From Pteria penguin (Eukaryota > Mollusca > Bivalvia > Pterioida > Pteriidae), in the NCBI GenBank assembly GCA_035048485.1, contig CM068587.1:41415842-41479841 (forward strand): a DNA stretch of 64,000 nucleotides, given 5' to 3'. The number at the start of each line of letters is the position of its first letter. The stretch's first letter is position 1. The notes under the pieces were generated by a model. The model was not told the DNA's origin, searched no databases, and saw only the letters and a list, made by a program, of their open reading frames with translations. Below, piece after piece: positions 45,113 through 61,820 of the stretch. The position numbers and the translations under genes are program-made.

Positions 45113-47288
45113 ACCAATATTTGACAGATTTTTATTAATATTTCATTAATGTATCCTATAAATAAAAAGAGAAATTAAAATAAACCTCTTCTTTACTCTA
45201 TCCTTACTGTCTCAATCCTTATGGCCTGTATCGTGTCTTGTGTTTTTATATTCATAAATTGTATTAAACATTCATCATATGTGTATTTATGTAAGATCTG
45301 TATTTTGGGGGAAAAAAAAGAAGAAGAATCACATACTGGTAATTTTGATGCACTTTTTCAGTACAGGTAACAAGGCATTCAGTGACAACAGTGCTCACCT
45401 GTGATCAGTTGACTTCAGAAAAAGAGAGAAATCTTACAAGAAATTATACTGCAATTAGTTCATTTGCTTATCAATGGCCATACATTAAAGATGCTTGTTG
45501 AACACTAATCACACTTGACTTTAAAATACCAAGGCACAATACCAGACAACAACAAACATTTGAATTGCATCAAATTTATTAAGCTATTTAATTTCAATCA
45601 TGATATGAAATTGAAGACCTTTGCACCTGACTGTCAGTAGATATCATTTTCATAATGTATTTGTTCCTTTGTTAGAAAAACAATCTTATAAAGTTTTCTC
45701 TATACAATCCAATGCAACAATGTGGGTTCCCAAGGCAAATTATAAGGCCTTCTCTTGCGGTAGCCAATAAAGGGAGACTCAGTGAAAAACTAACATTGAT
45801 AATTCTTATCTGTCATATATATTAATATCTGATTCACTGCTGCAGATGTATCATAATTTCAATAAGTCTTCACATGCTGGTTTTCATTTCATTTGCTGGA
45901 ACAGTTATCTCCCTTTACATATCATAAAAAAAATGTAGACACATTTAAAAACTAGGCTTGAAGTAACTTGGTGATATGGCACACAAAATATTATTTCCAA
46001 TGATAAAAAGGTATATTTTACAAAAATAAGGAATGTTTAAAAAAAATTGACACTTAAGATACACAATGTGTATAAAATGCATCACTGTTCATCTGATATC
46101 TTTTCAAGCCATTACAAAAAAAAAAAGAAAAAAAAAACACTGAATAATTGAATTTTTATTGCTATAGTAATAGTATTTATTGATATGTTTTCATCATCGC
46201 TTGCTTATTTGAACTCTGTCATGGAGTTTTCTTTTATACTATACTTGCCCATTTCTTATTCATTCCTATATACTCTCCTAGTCTTTGGTTCTTTATACAT
46301 TAAAATAATTTGAGCATAACATTAAACCAAACCTAAATAACTGAAATCCAGATATGATAATGATATATCTAACTAAAATAACTGCTTCTTGATAACCCTC
46401 CCAGTTTACATAAAATCAATAAAGTTCTTGGTATTTTCAAATGCTTTATTTATGTTGTTGATCAATGAATTTACAAAGTCATGGATCAGAAAATTGTGCA
46501 AATTAAAAAAGTCAAAGTGATCAAAGAATGCCTTCCATCATAATCATAAACAATCCTGATACTACATATCATAAAGATACCGTACACCAAGAAGTCACAG
46601 TGTCCTGGAGATTTTTCAATAAAGGAAGGAAATTTCCCATCAAAATATTGCTTGCAGCTTTAAATGAATACTGAAATAGTAATGTTCCTATAAAAAGCCT
46701 GTCTGTAAGTACACTGTGTATAGATGTCATAAACCAAACACAAATACACAAAATGTTCAAGTTCTTGAGAAGAGGATTTTATAAACATTTAATCTTAAGA
46801 TTAATATGTAAATAGTTGTATACTGTCAGCCAACTGGTATTGCCAAACATGGCATTTATACATTCTATGAATCAATCAAACTGAATCACATCTATAATCA
46901 GGATGCTGTGTACCAAATAAGAATATATTGTGTCTTGTAATTCTTCAAAGGCATTTTGATTTATAGACATGCATAAACTTATGTTTCCAAAGATTGAATT
47001 CTATATTGAAGCAGAATTTTCTGTTGATAAACTTAATATAACTTCCCTGTTGATTAAGTCTGATCAAATATGTCAAGTCTTTTTTACTATAAATTGTTCA
47101 TATAATATTGTTGTTCATTATAACAGATATCACATGAAATAGAGTAAGTTTTATTTAACTTTTGCTCCCCTTTCTTCTTCTATGAGACAGACTGTAAAAC
47201 AGTTGAATCATAGGGTATTGCTAAGGGTCCAATTGTTTGATCCCAAACAGCTAAACAACAATAACACCAGTATTATTTCAAATTTTAA
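45113..47288. other. Downstream flank of EIF1AD; no coding exon recognised
   Basis: AT-rich. An AATAAA on the minus strand at 47150-47155 lies 134 nt beyond the EIF1AD stop and is the likely poly(A) signal. Confidence 0.45.
47150..47155 (-). terminator. Probable poly(A) signal of EIF1AD
   Basis: AATAAA on the minus strand, the nearest canonical hexamer downstream of the stop codon. The predicted 3' UTR is about 160 nt. The assignment rests on position only. Confidence 0.5.
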
Positions 47289-50896
<3,608 letters not shown>

Positions 50897-51078
50897 TATT
50901 AATGAACTCTTTATGTGATTTGGAGGAAGTATTTCATAAACCTCGCTGAAAATTACATAAATTTTTTTTTAGAAAAAATCAAAATATAAATAACTTCCAC
51001 CAGGAAATGAATAAGTGTTTCATTAAGTTGTTTATATACATCATACAAATATATAATGTCCATTATCAAATGATAAAC

Positions 51079-52284
51079 AAGAGGCCCAAGTGGGCCTATA
51101 TCGCTCACCTGAGTACCTAGATTATCAGTCATGCTTGAAGGAAGAATTCATTTACTTTTGCATTAATGTGACTAAATCAACACAGATGTTGAAAATATGT
51201 CAAATTTTATTTCAGGCTAGAATAAAAAACAACACTTTTTTGCACATCCATTCAGGTGATTTTGATATTAAGCATTTCCTTTGTCTCTGCAAGATGTCAT
51301 TCAGGGCAACATGTTAGTCATTTTCTTTAGGTGGGGCCTTTTGTTGACTGATTTCAAGTCTGAGTCATGAACAACAATTGTTTCAAATATTGCCTAGATC
51401 TAACTTAAAATTGCCTAATTTCATATGTTGAGTGTTGAGAAACATCTAAAAACTTATTTAGATGTGTAAAGAAATGAAAAAAAAAAATTTTTTGACCACA
51501 GCTGGATTTGAACCGCTACTCTCCATATTTCAATTACCAAGTGGTATATGTACCATTGTGAGACCTACTTTTTAGACATGGTGGCATTATCTGTTAACCA
51601 ATTTGGATGAAATTTACCAAATTGATAGAGGACCTTTAGTACCTCATGTATTCCATGTTTCATTAAAATCTATCATGTGGTTTTGTAGAAAAAATTGAAA
51701 ATGTGTAAAATGGCCAATCCCCCCCCCCTTTTTTTGGAAGTCTTAAAAAATTCATAAAAAATCCAAAAATTGAGATAATGACAAAATTCTTTCACAATAA
51801 TATTCCTTACCACAATTATGATCAAAATAGTCATTAAGAAATCATCAATATCAATTAACTGAAAAATATGACACTTTTCTTCAATGAAATGACTAAGTCC
51901 AGAAACACGTCAAAAAAGCGTATATTTCTATTTGACGGATCTTAACCCCGAACACAATTTTTAATAACCCATCTTTATAGATTGTTGAAATGCAATTAGT
52001 TTCCCCATTTATCTACTGGTTCTGGAGGAAAAGATGTTTGAAGAGAGGTACCCTTTTGGGCACTTTTGATCCTGCCCTGGATCCACCCCTGAGGGAATCT
52101 GGATCCCCAACACAAATTTAGTAAGGGACCTTGGGTACATCATTTACACAAAGTTTGATCCAGATCTGAAATGTAGTTCCAGAGAAGAAGTCGAAAATGT
52201 GAAAAAGTTAACGACGGACGGACGACGCCGACGGACGGCGCACTATGACTATAGCTCACTTGAGCCTTTGGCTCAGGTGAGCTA
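51079..52284. mobile_element. Long non-autonomous element with CTCACCTGAG-type ends (1.2 kb)
   Basis: Left end AAGAGGCCCAAGTGGGCCTA with TATCGCTCACCTGAG; right end has a (ACGG)n microsatellite, then TATAGCTCACTTGAGCC, a hairpin (TTGAGCC-TTTG-GCTCAGG) and TGAGCTAA. Families with these ends are abundant in molluscs. The terminal hairpin followed by CTAA and the nearby microsatellite recall Helentron-type non-autonomous elements; this classification is an inference. No protein is encoded. Confidence 0.7.
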
Positions 52285-54450
52285 AAAAAAATCCGTTGAT
52301 TTTAAGGTCAAATAATTTTCAAGTATCATACATGTAGATGCAGCTATTCACTACCTCACTTCACTAAATAGTTAATTAGTTACTGTATAATGGTACACCT
52401 GAATCATTTCACCTATATGGCTGTTGCACCAGTCTGATGCATTCTGACCCAAGCAAGTGAAGGTTCTATGACATACTAATGTCTTCAGTGATATGGGACC
52501 TTCACTAAGGGGTTAATGTTTATAAAACCTCTCTAATACTTACACATACAATCTTAGTTAATAAGAATCATGTCTCATACTGTTGAAATTAGAAATTTTG
52601 CACATTTACTTGGGTATTGATACATGCATTCTTAATATACATGTAATATTAAAAATAGTAACAAAAGTTATAAAGCTTTTTTAAAATTATTTCCTTTACA
52701 ATTTAAAAACTTTGAAAATTTTTCGGATTAATAATTGGCACACATTATTGGTCCTGGATTCATTGACTATAAAACCATATTTTATATTGATGTTGTATGG
52801 TTCTGATCTGAGGGATTTCATTCATAAAAACAGAGGAATATCTTGACACTCCCTAAGGGTAGCAGTTCAGAGCAAATTTATTAAGAAAAAAGAGGGATGG
52901 AAGTGGTTCTACTGCTCCTGTCAACAATCAAGTGCTTGTAACTTATATTTCAACCATGTATTTAGTGATGTCACAATATAAACCCATATGAATTTCATGA
53001 ACTTATCTGATAAATGGCTACATGTGGATGTAATACCGATAGAGCTGATTTTATGAAATTATTGATCTGATAAGTAAATGATCACTTCAATCAAATGCAA
53101 CTTGCAAATTTGTTGTGCAAATGTTTTTTACTGTTGTCAGAAATGTTTGAACTGCAACCCTTCAGCAGTGTAAGGATAACCCCACATATAAATAAAAAAA
53201 ATTGCTCTGTCCAAAATCCTTAAAACTCTGTTAAAAAAGGGTTTATGGAATGAGAAATTTTTACTACACAGAAAACTAACTTTTTTTTAAAAAGAGACCA
53301 ATACAAATGTTTATAGAGGAAGATGATCTTTATAGCTTAAATTATTTTGAAGTTTGTAGTTCACAGCACAATTTGCAGATTTTACCTCTAACTTCTTCCC
53401 TAACAAGTTTCATTTAGATACTTCCTATTAGTTTTGAGGTACTCAGCCAGAGTTACATATAACATACAATGGTGCATCCCCTCTGTCCTGTTTCAATTCT
53501 ACAAAAATTAAATGTAAAAAAAAAGACAGAAAATTATGATTTTGAAATGGAACCAAAAAAAAAATACTACTCTTCTCGACTAGTCTGATGCATTTGGTTT
53601 GTTGATCTATGCAGCTAGCCAAACAAGTTGGGAATAACCTCTCAATTTATAGGCAATCACTCAAATGTGCAACAATCATTGTTTTCAGTAATCACTTTCA
53701 CTTCTGAATTTTGATTTAAAATTCAGAACGGCTCATCTTTAAAACATATTGAATATCCCTTACAAAACAAAGCATTTTAATTTACCGTTTTGGAGCTATT
53801 GCTGCAAAATTTGCAAAGATAACTTTGGGCTGTGAAATTAAGAGAATCTTTCATAATATTTAGAATTCTCTCATAGAAATTCAAAAAGTTTGTAAGATTC
53901 TCTCACTGAAATTTGTCAGGAGGAGAAATATCCCAGAACTTGTGCTGTTATAAACTCCAAAATTGTGGAAAGGTTTATAACCTGTTATGAAACTTATATT
54001 CAGATTATTATAAAGGTATGCACTTTGAATTTTGATGTCAAAATTCTAGAAGTTTATTTTTTAGTACTATAAATAACATACATTTGTACCTCTGCTCAAT
54101 ACTTGAAATTGATTACTGAAATTTGAAAACAGGCTGTTGGCTATTTAAGTGGGTATCTTTCAAATGAGAGATTGTCTGCACCTGTTAAGTGGTTCTAAGA
54201 AGTTTCAAATGTACATGTAACTGTTAGTAGCAGAGACGATAGGTGCACAGACCGATGGACAACAATTGACTCACCTGTTTTACAGAAGATTTATAACATT
54301 TAATTTCTTAACGTCACAATACATTTTCAATGTTTATCCAAGGTACATGTATGACCAAGGTGTAAAGTAATGTGATGTTATCTGATTTAACAATTTTCGG
54401 TGCATAAATGGGTGGGTCAATTACATTATTGGCTATGATCATGGATCACA
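52285..54450. other. No gene recognised
   Basis: AT-rich sequence. Parts may belong to further dispersed repeats, but I see no ends or domains. Confidence 0.35.
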
Positions 54451-54451
54451 C

Positions 54452-54526
54452 AAGTTACCACTGCTACGGAAGAGCTATTTTGGAAGAAACGGGACAAAAT
54501 AGCTCTTTCACTGCAGTCGTAACTAG
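54452..54526. mobile_element. Foldback element related to 42872-42951
   Basis: AGTTACCACTGCTACGGAAG with AGAGCTATTTT pairs with AAAATAGCTCTTTCACTGCA and GTCGTAACT. Shared arm sequence GAAGAGCTATTTT and GCAGTCGTAACT with the copy in KLHDC2 intron 1. Confidence 0.75.
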
Positions 54527-54539
54527 AATCACATGAGCA

Positions 54540-54956
54540 TTTAGCTCCAGCGACTTAATCGCTTTTGAGATTCTTGCACGTGGCCGTTTTATTGCCACTT
54601 GCCACAATCTCTTGTCAGCCCTTCTTTAAGCTATTTGGGTTTTTGTGATTCTGTGACCTGCATTCTGCAGCAAACAAAGATTTGTTCAGTGATTTTGATC
54701 CTTAATACATGGGGTTGTCAAATCATAAAAACCTGAATAACGTAAAGAAGGGCCGACACGAGATTCTGGCAAGTGGCAATATAGTCCGACAAATCTGACG
54801 AAGGGCATTTTTATCATTTGTCGTTATGCCCTACGCACGTAACGACAAATGATAAAAATGCCCTTCGTCAGATTTGTCGGACTAGTGGCAATATTAAACG
54901 ACAGCATAATAAAACGGTCACATGAAAGAATCTCAAAAGTGATTACTGGCGACTTA
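54540..54956. mobile_element. Outer foldback element, split by an inner one
   Basis: The left arm (CGACTTAATCGCTTTTGAGA, TGGCCGTTTTATT, GCCACTTGCCACAATCTC, CAGCCCTTCTTTA; 54540-54632) pairs with two right-arm parts: TAAAGAAGGGCCGACACGAG with GGCAAGTGGCAATA (54743-54781), and AATAAAACGGTCACATGAAA with GAATCTCAAAAGTGATTACT and GGCGACTT (54908-54955). The interruption is exactly the element at 54782-54884. Confidence 0.75.
54782..54884. mobile_element. 103-bp perfect foldback with 9-bp target duplication
   Basis: 45-bp arms starting TAGTCCGACAAATCTGACGA and ending TCGTCAGATTTGTCGGACTA are exactly complementary, around a 13-nt loop. GTGGCAATA is duplicated at 54773-54781 and 54885-54893. A 9-bp duplication is typical of Mutator-like elements. 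Confidence 0.9.
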
Positions 54957-55329
54957 AAATACATTTCCTCAATATCAGCTTATCAAGAATGATCCTTTGC
55001 CTTTGCCAATGCTTTGGATTTGGATATGATCATCACGACGCAAGTTTTAAAAATTTCAAATTCTTCATCTTCCGTTTTTAGATCTGATTCTTTAACTTCT
55101 GGTTAAAACAAAAGGGAAATTATAAGTCTATATCCTTGAAAGTGTTCTAAAACTAAAACCCTAAATGTTGAAAAATAAAATACAGTGCCATTTAAATTCT
55201 GCTCACCTTTATCTACAATTATCAATTACAATGCAACACCATGCAATACTATCCATTAGACGCTTTAACTAACCGTTGAACTAACTCAGAATCTAAAACC
55301 GGAAATTTGAATACAAAATCCGGCAAACA

Positions 55330-55500
55330 TTGTTGTGACGGGAATTATGTGCTGCCAATGCTAACTCACCGTAGTCGACGCCATTTTGAATTCTCCTATG
55401 GGGGCAGCCATTCGGTACCCGCTTCCAGGCCTTCGTGCTTTGGCACATCGGAAGGCCTCGGGTACCAGGCTAGTTGTGACGGGTACTACGATCTACCAAA
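55330..55500. repeat. GC-richer segment with inverted and direct repeats
   Basis: GTTGTGACGGG occurs at about 55332 and 55468, and GGTACCCG / CGGGTACC with GGCCTTC / GAAGGCC form an inverted pair at 55416-55465. It is probably a dispersed repeat fragment, not a coding exon. Confidence 0.5.
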
Positions 55501-55534
55501 AACACGAACATTTACTGAAAACATGGGACACAGT

Positions 55535-55625
55535 ACAAAAAAAAAAAAACAAAACAAAACAAAACAAAAAAAAAAAACAAAACAAAACAAAACAAAAAAA
55601 AAAAACCCAAAAAACAAAAAAAGCC
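55535..55625. repeat. A-rich low-complexity tract (AAAAC units)
   Basis: Runs of A with AAAAC repeats. Confidence 0.95.
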
Positions 55626-58600
55626 CAAAACACGCATGTTTAAACCGAAAACACGCATTATGATATGGTATTGACATGTATAAACACTTTCTTACCAGTG
55701 TTTGACTTGTATTTATTCCATATTTGCCACAGATGGCACCGGCGGTAGCAAATGTGCGCCATTTCTGTATGGCTGTTTATGCCCAAACTCGAGCTCAAAT
55801 GTTATCTTGTCAACATTACATATGCATGATTACTTGCATCAGGGACGTATATATACGTCCCTGCTTGCATTAATACATAAACGTTAAAAGCTGAGGGGAA
55901 AAACATCTATAGACAACGAATTTTGAAAAGGGGATTGCAACCTGCCATAAATGCTTTTCAGTCGGGAAAGGGGACGGGTTGGAAATGAAGCCCTAGACCT
56001 AGCCATGATGAACTACAGAGGCCAAGCAGATCAGAGACATATATATGTCTCTGAGCAGATGTACAATTATCGGATTTATAATCTCTCTCTTTTTCAGGGA
56101 GGATATGGCCGAACGTCCCCGCCGCTCCTATCTGAGTCCCTCGCTGAGTAAAGAGACGAAATTTGCAACTTTTGTGAATAACTCGGAAAACAAAACAATC
56201 CCTTGATTTTAACTTCGTGTCTTCCAGCAGGCTATAGATCTATTTGGATGTTTGTGAACGCCGAAGGAAATGGATAAATGTTTATATTCAAAACAAAAAA
56301 AAAAAAAATGCGAGAGAAGAAGACGAAGAAGAATTAAAAGAAGAAAAAGAACGATTAGGAAGAGAGAGAGATCGTATGAAAGATAATTTTCCATGACAGC
56401 ATTATTCATCAAGAAATTGTGCTGTTTCACTTAATTTTGAACCTTACTTTGTAAACTGAACACATGAAAATACTACACAATATATGAATAGTGTTCATCT
56501 CTTGGGGAAGTATATAAGGGTGTATTAATTTTTGGCGGGTGAGGGGCGCGGGCTAATTATGAGAAAGGTGTAGAACATGTCTTGTTTACAGATTCTGCGA
56601 CCAACAGCGACGTTTACATGTTTGAATTCTATTTTCTTCTAATACATTGACGATTGTGGCAAGACAAATTGTCATTTGTATCAATGTTGGCTATTTGATC
56701 CGGCAAATAGTCTGCAAATTGTTTATTATCATTTAGCTTCTATAGATGCTAATTCGGACAATTTAATCAACCCTACCTTCGTAAGGAACTATTTTTATGT
56801 CACTTGCAAAGCATCGTTTCTGTTACATGTCTTACCAGAGGCTATTATTATAAAAAGCAAAATTATTGGTCTGTCTAAGAAATCATTCTTGGATCATGCA
56901 ACAATCATGATATATTTTGTTACGATTCACGACTTACCATAAGTCTTGAGGTCTCTCAGTGTGAAACACAAGAAGAAAATGATCTAGAAGAAGAGATAAC
57001 CAATCGAGGAAGTTTATAGAATTAAAGTTTACAGTGATACTATATTTACAAATAACGTGTCATCACACAGTTTGTATTTTTTGCCATTTCCTCTCATAGA
57101 TATTTTGGGACATTGGTGTAACAGCGGGATTGGGACACGTAAACTTAGTCTATCTGATTTTCAGGACGCACAGTCACAACTGAACACTACATTTGAATGC
57201 ATACAAGACACGGAATAATTGTAAACTTAAACTTTTTTTTTTGAAAATTAGTACAGATATAAATGCAACTGATCTGCTCTTGGGGCAGAAATGTTATCGT
57301 ATTATTATACATGTACAATACATGCAGAATGAAGGTCGCCATCCCTCTGTTAGCTCCATATATAAACTTTCCAACTCATCTTCCTTTCCAACCTTTTCGT
57401 TCACTCTATGATCAGGAAGAATTTTGCCGATGTTTTTAAACTGGTATTTATAATCTGAAATATTTTGTCAATTTAAAAATGCTGAGACAGAGGATGAATT
57501 CCAGGACAACTATTGATATATCGCACGCTTCTTGGTTTCTTAGGACGGTACTAAAGTAGGTAGCTGGGACTTTATTATTACTATAAAATCTTATACATCC
57601 CTCATCTAATAGATCACAGCATTATCACCAAATTTCTATTGATACGCAAGGTTTCTAAGGTATCAGTTTCTAACACATCAGCACAGGAATACCCTCTACT
57701 TAACTATCTCATACCATAGACGCATTAATACATCTATCTTCATACATCTAATTCCTCAGCAGCGGATCCAGGATTTCCGAAAAAGGGAGGCATGTTAAAG
57801 TCCAGTATTAGTCAAAATACCCGGCCATTTTTAATTTTACTCATGTTATTTGAATGTTTTCAACCTTATAATTACCATCTATATATGCCTAGTAAAAAAA
57901 GGGTGTTCTTTGTAAATCCGTCGCTGTTCCTAACGCACAATTGTTGAAAGGGGGGTTACAGTCTCCCATGACTAATGTTTTGCACTATTCGGTCTAGATA
58001 GGGGTACAGATCTAAAAACGGTCGATAATGACAGTTTTTTTTTTTTGGGTAAAATTTTCCGACCAAAGGGGGATTGCAGCCCCTGATAATGATAATCGTT
58101 GGACTCAACAATTTAAAAGGATATGGGCGCAGTATCATGGACGTATGTAACGTATATACGTCCCTGGCAGTATTAAGTTCGAGGAACTACTTCTTCGGAA
58201 GTAAGGGAAGATTTTTCGGGTAAAGTTAGCAGAAATAAAAATTCTCACTGTCCCCAACAAGTGTCAACTTTTTTTTTTACTTGAGGAGATAATTATACTT
58301 TCTTATTAAATCAGATTTCCGAGCCACTTCGAGGAAAAAAACCCCCACAAAACAACCCCCCAAAAAGCAAAGACCCCCCCCCCACCCCCGAAAAAAAAAA
58401 AAACCAGAAAAAAAAAACAAAGGGAAATGCAAAACGGTTGAGTCAGTAACTTCTCTTTCTTCCCTTGTGTTAAAATTAGTATGATCATACTACTCGATAC
58501 ACTCGATTTATATGTTTCCTTCTTTCTTTCTTTCTTTTCTGGCCCAGGATTTGGATTTGAATAGGTACGTTGTTGGGGCTTTCAGCATTAACATGACGGG

Positions 58601-59263
58601 GAAAGAGCGCGTTTTGACTTAGTTCCGCCAGAGACAGATTAAGTGGTTCCGCGCATAGATGGATTATCTGGTTTTATTTATTTATTTATTATTTTTTTTT
58701 TTTTTGGATACATCATTTTGCTGACCAGTGGATAATTCAAATTAAGACCTGTTACTAAGTACCATGTCAAATAATGTTGGCCTTTAATGTGTCGCCTTCC
58801 TCTTACTGTGACTTCACTAACAGGAAACTTTTCCCTCGATCCGGATCAGAATAGTCCGCATCGATTTCGTTCTTAAGCGTACACAAAATATGATGACGTA
58901 ACACACATTGCACAACTTGTAGCGGATGATCAAAGAGTATTGACTATTGTGTAGTGTAGTCGAAAACCTTAGAATGAGCAACTTTTCAGTCACTACAGAG
59001 CGGAGTGGTAGAAGAACCTTTGGTGGTATTTAATTTTTCCATGCCATGTGCACCTTTTTATCAACTTCTGTTACTGTACTTCACTGTAAACTCAGAAATG
59101 GGAAAGGGAAAGATAAAACCATCTGGCCCAGCCATATCATACTGATTCATAATATATCATATGTCATATATGACAGAAGTCACCTTGAAAATGCATTTAG
59201 TGTTAATTATGTATTAATTTGAAAACAATAGATCCTTTCACTGCTATCAACACAACAGCGAAG
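55626..59263. other. No gene recognised; short palindromes and homopolymer tracts
   Basis: Perfect palindromes such as AGGGACGTATATATACGTCC (about 55841) and CAGAGACATATATATGTCTC (about 56032) stand out. A C/A homopolymer tract lies at 58340-58425 and a TTTC run at 58517-58536. Reading frames here lack support. Confidence 0.4.
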
Positions 59264-59279
59264 ACCAAAACGACCCAAA

Positions 59280-59539
59280 ACCGGTGTGGCCTAGTGGTAT
59301 TGCGCCGGACTCCTGATCGGGAGGCCGGGGTACGAGTCCCGCTCTGGTCATGCCGGTGTCCTGTCTTTCAGTTGAGGCCCTGTGTCATGTTATGCATGGC
59401 ACGTTAAAGATCCCTCACTGCTTCGGGTGGGTCCGTTGCAAAGGTCAAAATTTGTATGCCCCGCATCAGGCAGATGCCGTCACCATATACGTGAAATATT
59501 CGTGGCGTGACGTAAAACAAAAATCAATCAATCAATAAA
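59280..59539 (+). mobile_element. tRNA-derived SINE, family B, full length with target-site duplication
   Basis: The head has an A-box TGGCCTAGTGG (59287-59297) and a B-box-like GGTACGAGTCC (59329-59339), so an internal Pol III promoter is nearly intact. The body includes CACGTTAAAGATCCCTCACT, and the tail is (AATC)n. A 16-bp direct repeat with two mismatches flanks it (ACCAAAACGACCCAAA at 59264-59279; 59540-59555). Confidence 0.9.
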
Positions 59540-59555
59540 ACCAAAACAGCCCAAA

Positions 59556-59999
59556 TCCAAAATAGCCTGGTGCGACTTTACTGGCCCAATTTTACTGGTA
59601 ACCAGGATTGACCAATTACCACTTCTGCACTCCCCTCTCCCCCCCACTTAGCGGATTTCTTGTGATTCAAGAAACAAAATGGTGATATAGGAAGGCATAT
59701 GGTTATAATTGTGAATATTGTTTATCGTTTATAATCGCAAGTTTCACTTTTTAACAAGTGGATTAATTAAAGATAGTCTGATTTGTCAAATTCAATTATT
59801 CTTTCATTTGTCCTAAAGTTGTCATTAGAATCAAATTTATAGATATTGGCCAGATCATTTGACAGGTATAAAGCCGTACTGTTATCTGAGTGAATCTGCA
59901 CATGTAAAATTGGCATAAGAAGCATCTATATTGACCATATATTGTTTCTTATATTGTTTTTTTTTCTGTGAAAAATCTTAATGTCCGGGTAAACAAATA
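59556..59999. other. No gene recognised
   Basis: Nothing supportable seen. Confidence 0.35.
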
Positions 60000-60001
60000 T
60001 A

Positions 60002-60942
60002 CCGTATTCACTCGTGTATAATACGCACTTTTTTTCATAAAATCTGACTTCGATTTTCCTGGTGCGTATTATACACAAGATCTAAAACAAGAACCTTTTT
60101 TTCCAGACATAAGAATTCATATTTCCATAGCGATAATGCCGTAAATGTCCGCTGACAACGATCAGAACATGACCATTAGAGTTTGGGAACCCCCACTTGA
60201 CCACTGAAATGGATGTTAGACACTTGATAAAGAGATTATCATTTCAGTTTTACCTCCTTGTGTTGAACACTTTACAATATGCGCTGAAATGAAGACGTTT
60301 TTTCAAATGAGAATAGCATATTTTAAAATAACAAGTGCCGATGCAATCCAATTATCTTATCATCGTCAATCAAGGTGAAATGGCTTCGCGGTCAAACATT
60401 CAGCCATCGCTGTACACCCCGCTGGGATAATTGGTTGTTCGCATTTCTTCTACCTTTACTGCTGTGTTAATCAATTTATTTTGTACAAAGATTGACACTT
60501 CGGGACAATGAGTGTAAAATATATAGAAAATGACGGCTGTGCTTCATTATCAGTATTTTATCAAGACTACTAACAGGGACGTACATACCACATATACATG
60601 TATACACGTCCCAGATACTAATTACAATTTTATTAACCATTCTTTAGTTTTCTTTCTATCAACACAGTTATTGGGTCACAAATTAATTTTATTACGGAAG
60701 TTGGGTTTATTCCATTCATTGAATATCCTAAGGTTCAGACGCGTAACCAATTGTGTTTTCCGTAAAGTGAAATCTGTAATATAGAGATTTTTTCTATGTA
60801 AACTTGAGGTTCTTGATCACTTGCTTATCCGGCAATTTTACCTGCGTAATATACACGAAATGTAGACTTTTTCTCCAATTATTTTCCAAAAGTTGGGGGT
60901 GCGTATTATACACGGATGCGTACTATACACGAGTGAATACGG
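60002..60942. mobile_element. TA-flanked element with CCGTATTCACTCG ends (941 bp)
   Basis: Left end CCGTATTCACTCGTGTATAA (60002-60021) is inverted at the right end (ACTATACACGAGTGAATACGG finishing at 60942), and TGCGTATTATACAC is repeated near both ends. TA flanks both sides (60000-60001, 60943-60944). No transposase found. Confidence 0.88.
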
Positions 60943-60944
60943 TA

Positions 60945-61820
60945 TGTACAAATATGGTGCCATGATCATTTACACAGGTCATGCATGTAGTATATGTCAG
61001 ATGACATTCATTTGATGTGGTAGAAGAGGCACAATGTTCTTGACATCACATCTTATTTCCTCAACATAATTACCATGAAAACATGCTGTCAAAAACAGGA
61101 ATGGTGGAGTTGGTACTGGATGTAAATATAATATATTATATAAATATAACTCTCGCATGACAGTATCATATCAAGATTCATGTAGGTTTTTATATCTGGG
61201 ATGAGTAATGTTTACCGGATTTTGACGAAAGAAAGTTCTCTTTATACAAAGTTACTGATTTATCCCCCTCCTTCTTTTCCCTCGCAAACTTTTCATTTCG
61301 CCATTTAATGGAAATGGTGTTTACCTTTGCAAATTCTATTAAAATAATAATACTACAATGAATATTCATCAATTTTTGATGCTGGTAAATTTTTTCCAAT
61401 GCATTACTTTGCATGGTATAAGTAACACCATCTTTGATGATCTGTGGGCCTACTTCACATAGTCATGTACGAAACTACATGTATTTTGTGAAGCTGTGAT
61501 TGACTTGTCATCATAGAATTATAAATATACATAGTTGTTCCAAATTCTATGATTGCCGGTATTACTAAACAGTTTTTCAAGATATCAGAGATACATGTAT
61601 GTTGGAGAAATACATGTAGCTGTGTAAATTCAGAAAATATGTTTTCAAGAAAAAAAAAATGTTCTGCAAGTCTCAAAAAGAAACAAGGACGTATCTATAG
61701 ACATATACTACCCTGGAATGGACAAATAAATCCTTTTCATTAATGGCTTTTAATGAAAATATATAACCTGCAAATGTGACTTTAAATCAAACTTGTCCAA
61801 AATTACATTGTACTCAAATA
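60945..61820. other. No gene recognised
   Basis: Chance frames only. Confidence 0.35.

Noticed and set aside
55307..55663. 118-codon frame ending in a Lys/Asn/Thr-rich stretch
   Set aside because: It runs from a dispersed repeat into an A-rich tract; no splice sites or domain.
59281..59352. A functional tRNA gene
   Set aside because: A- and B-boxes are present, but the arms do not pair into a cloverleaf, and the sequence continues into a SINE body, AATC tail and target-site duplication.
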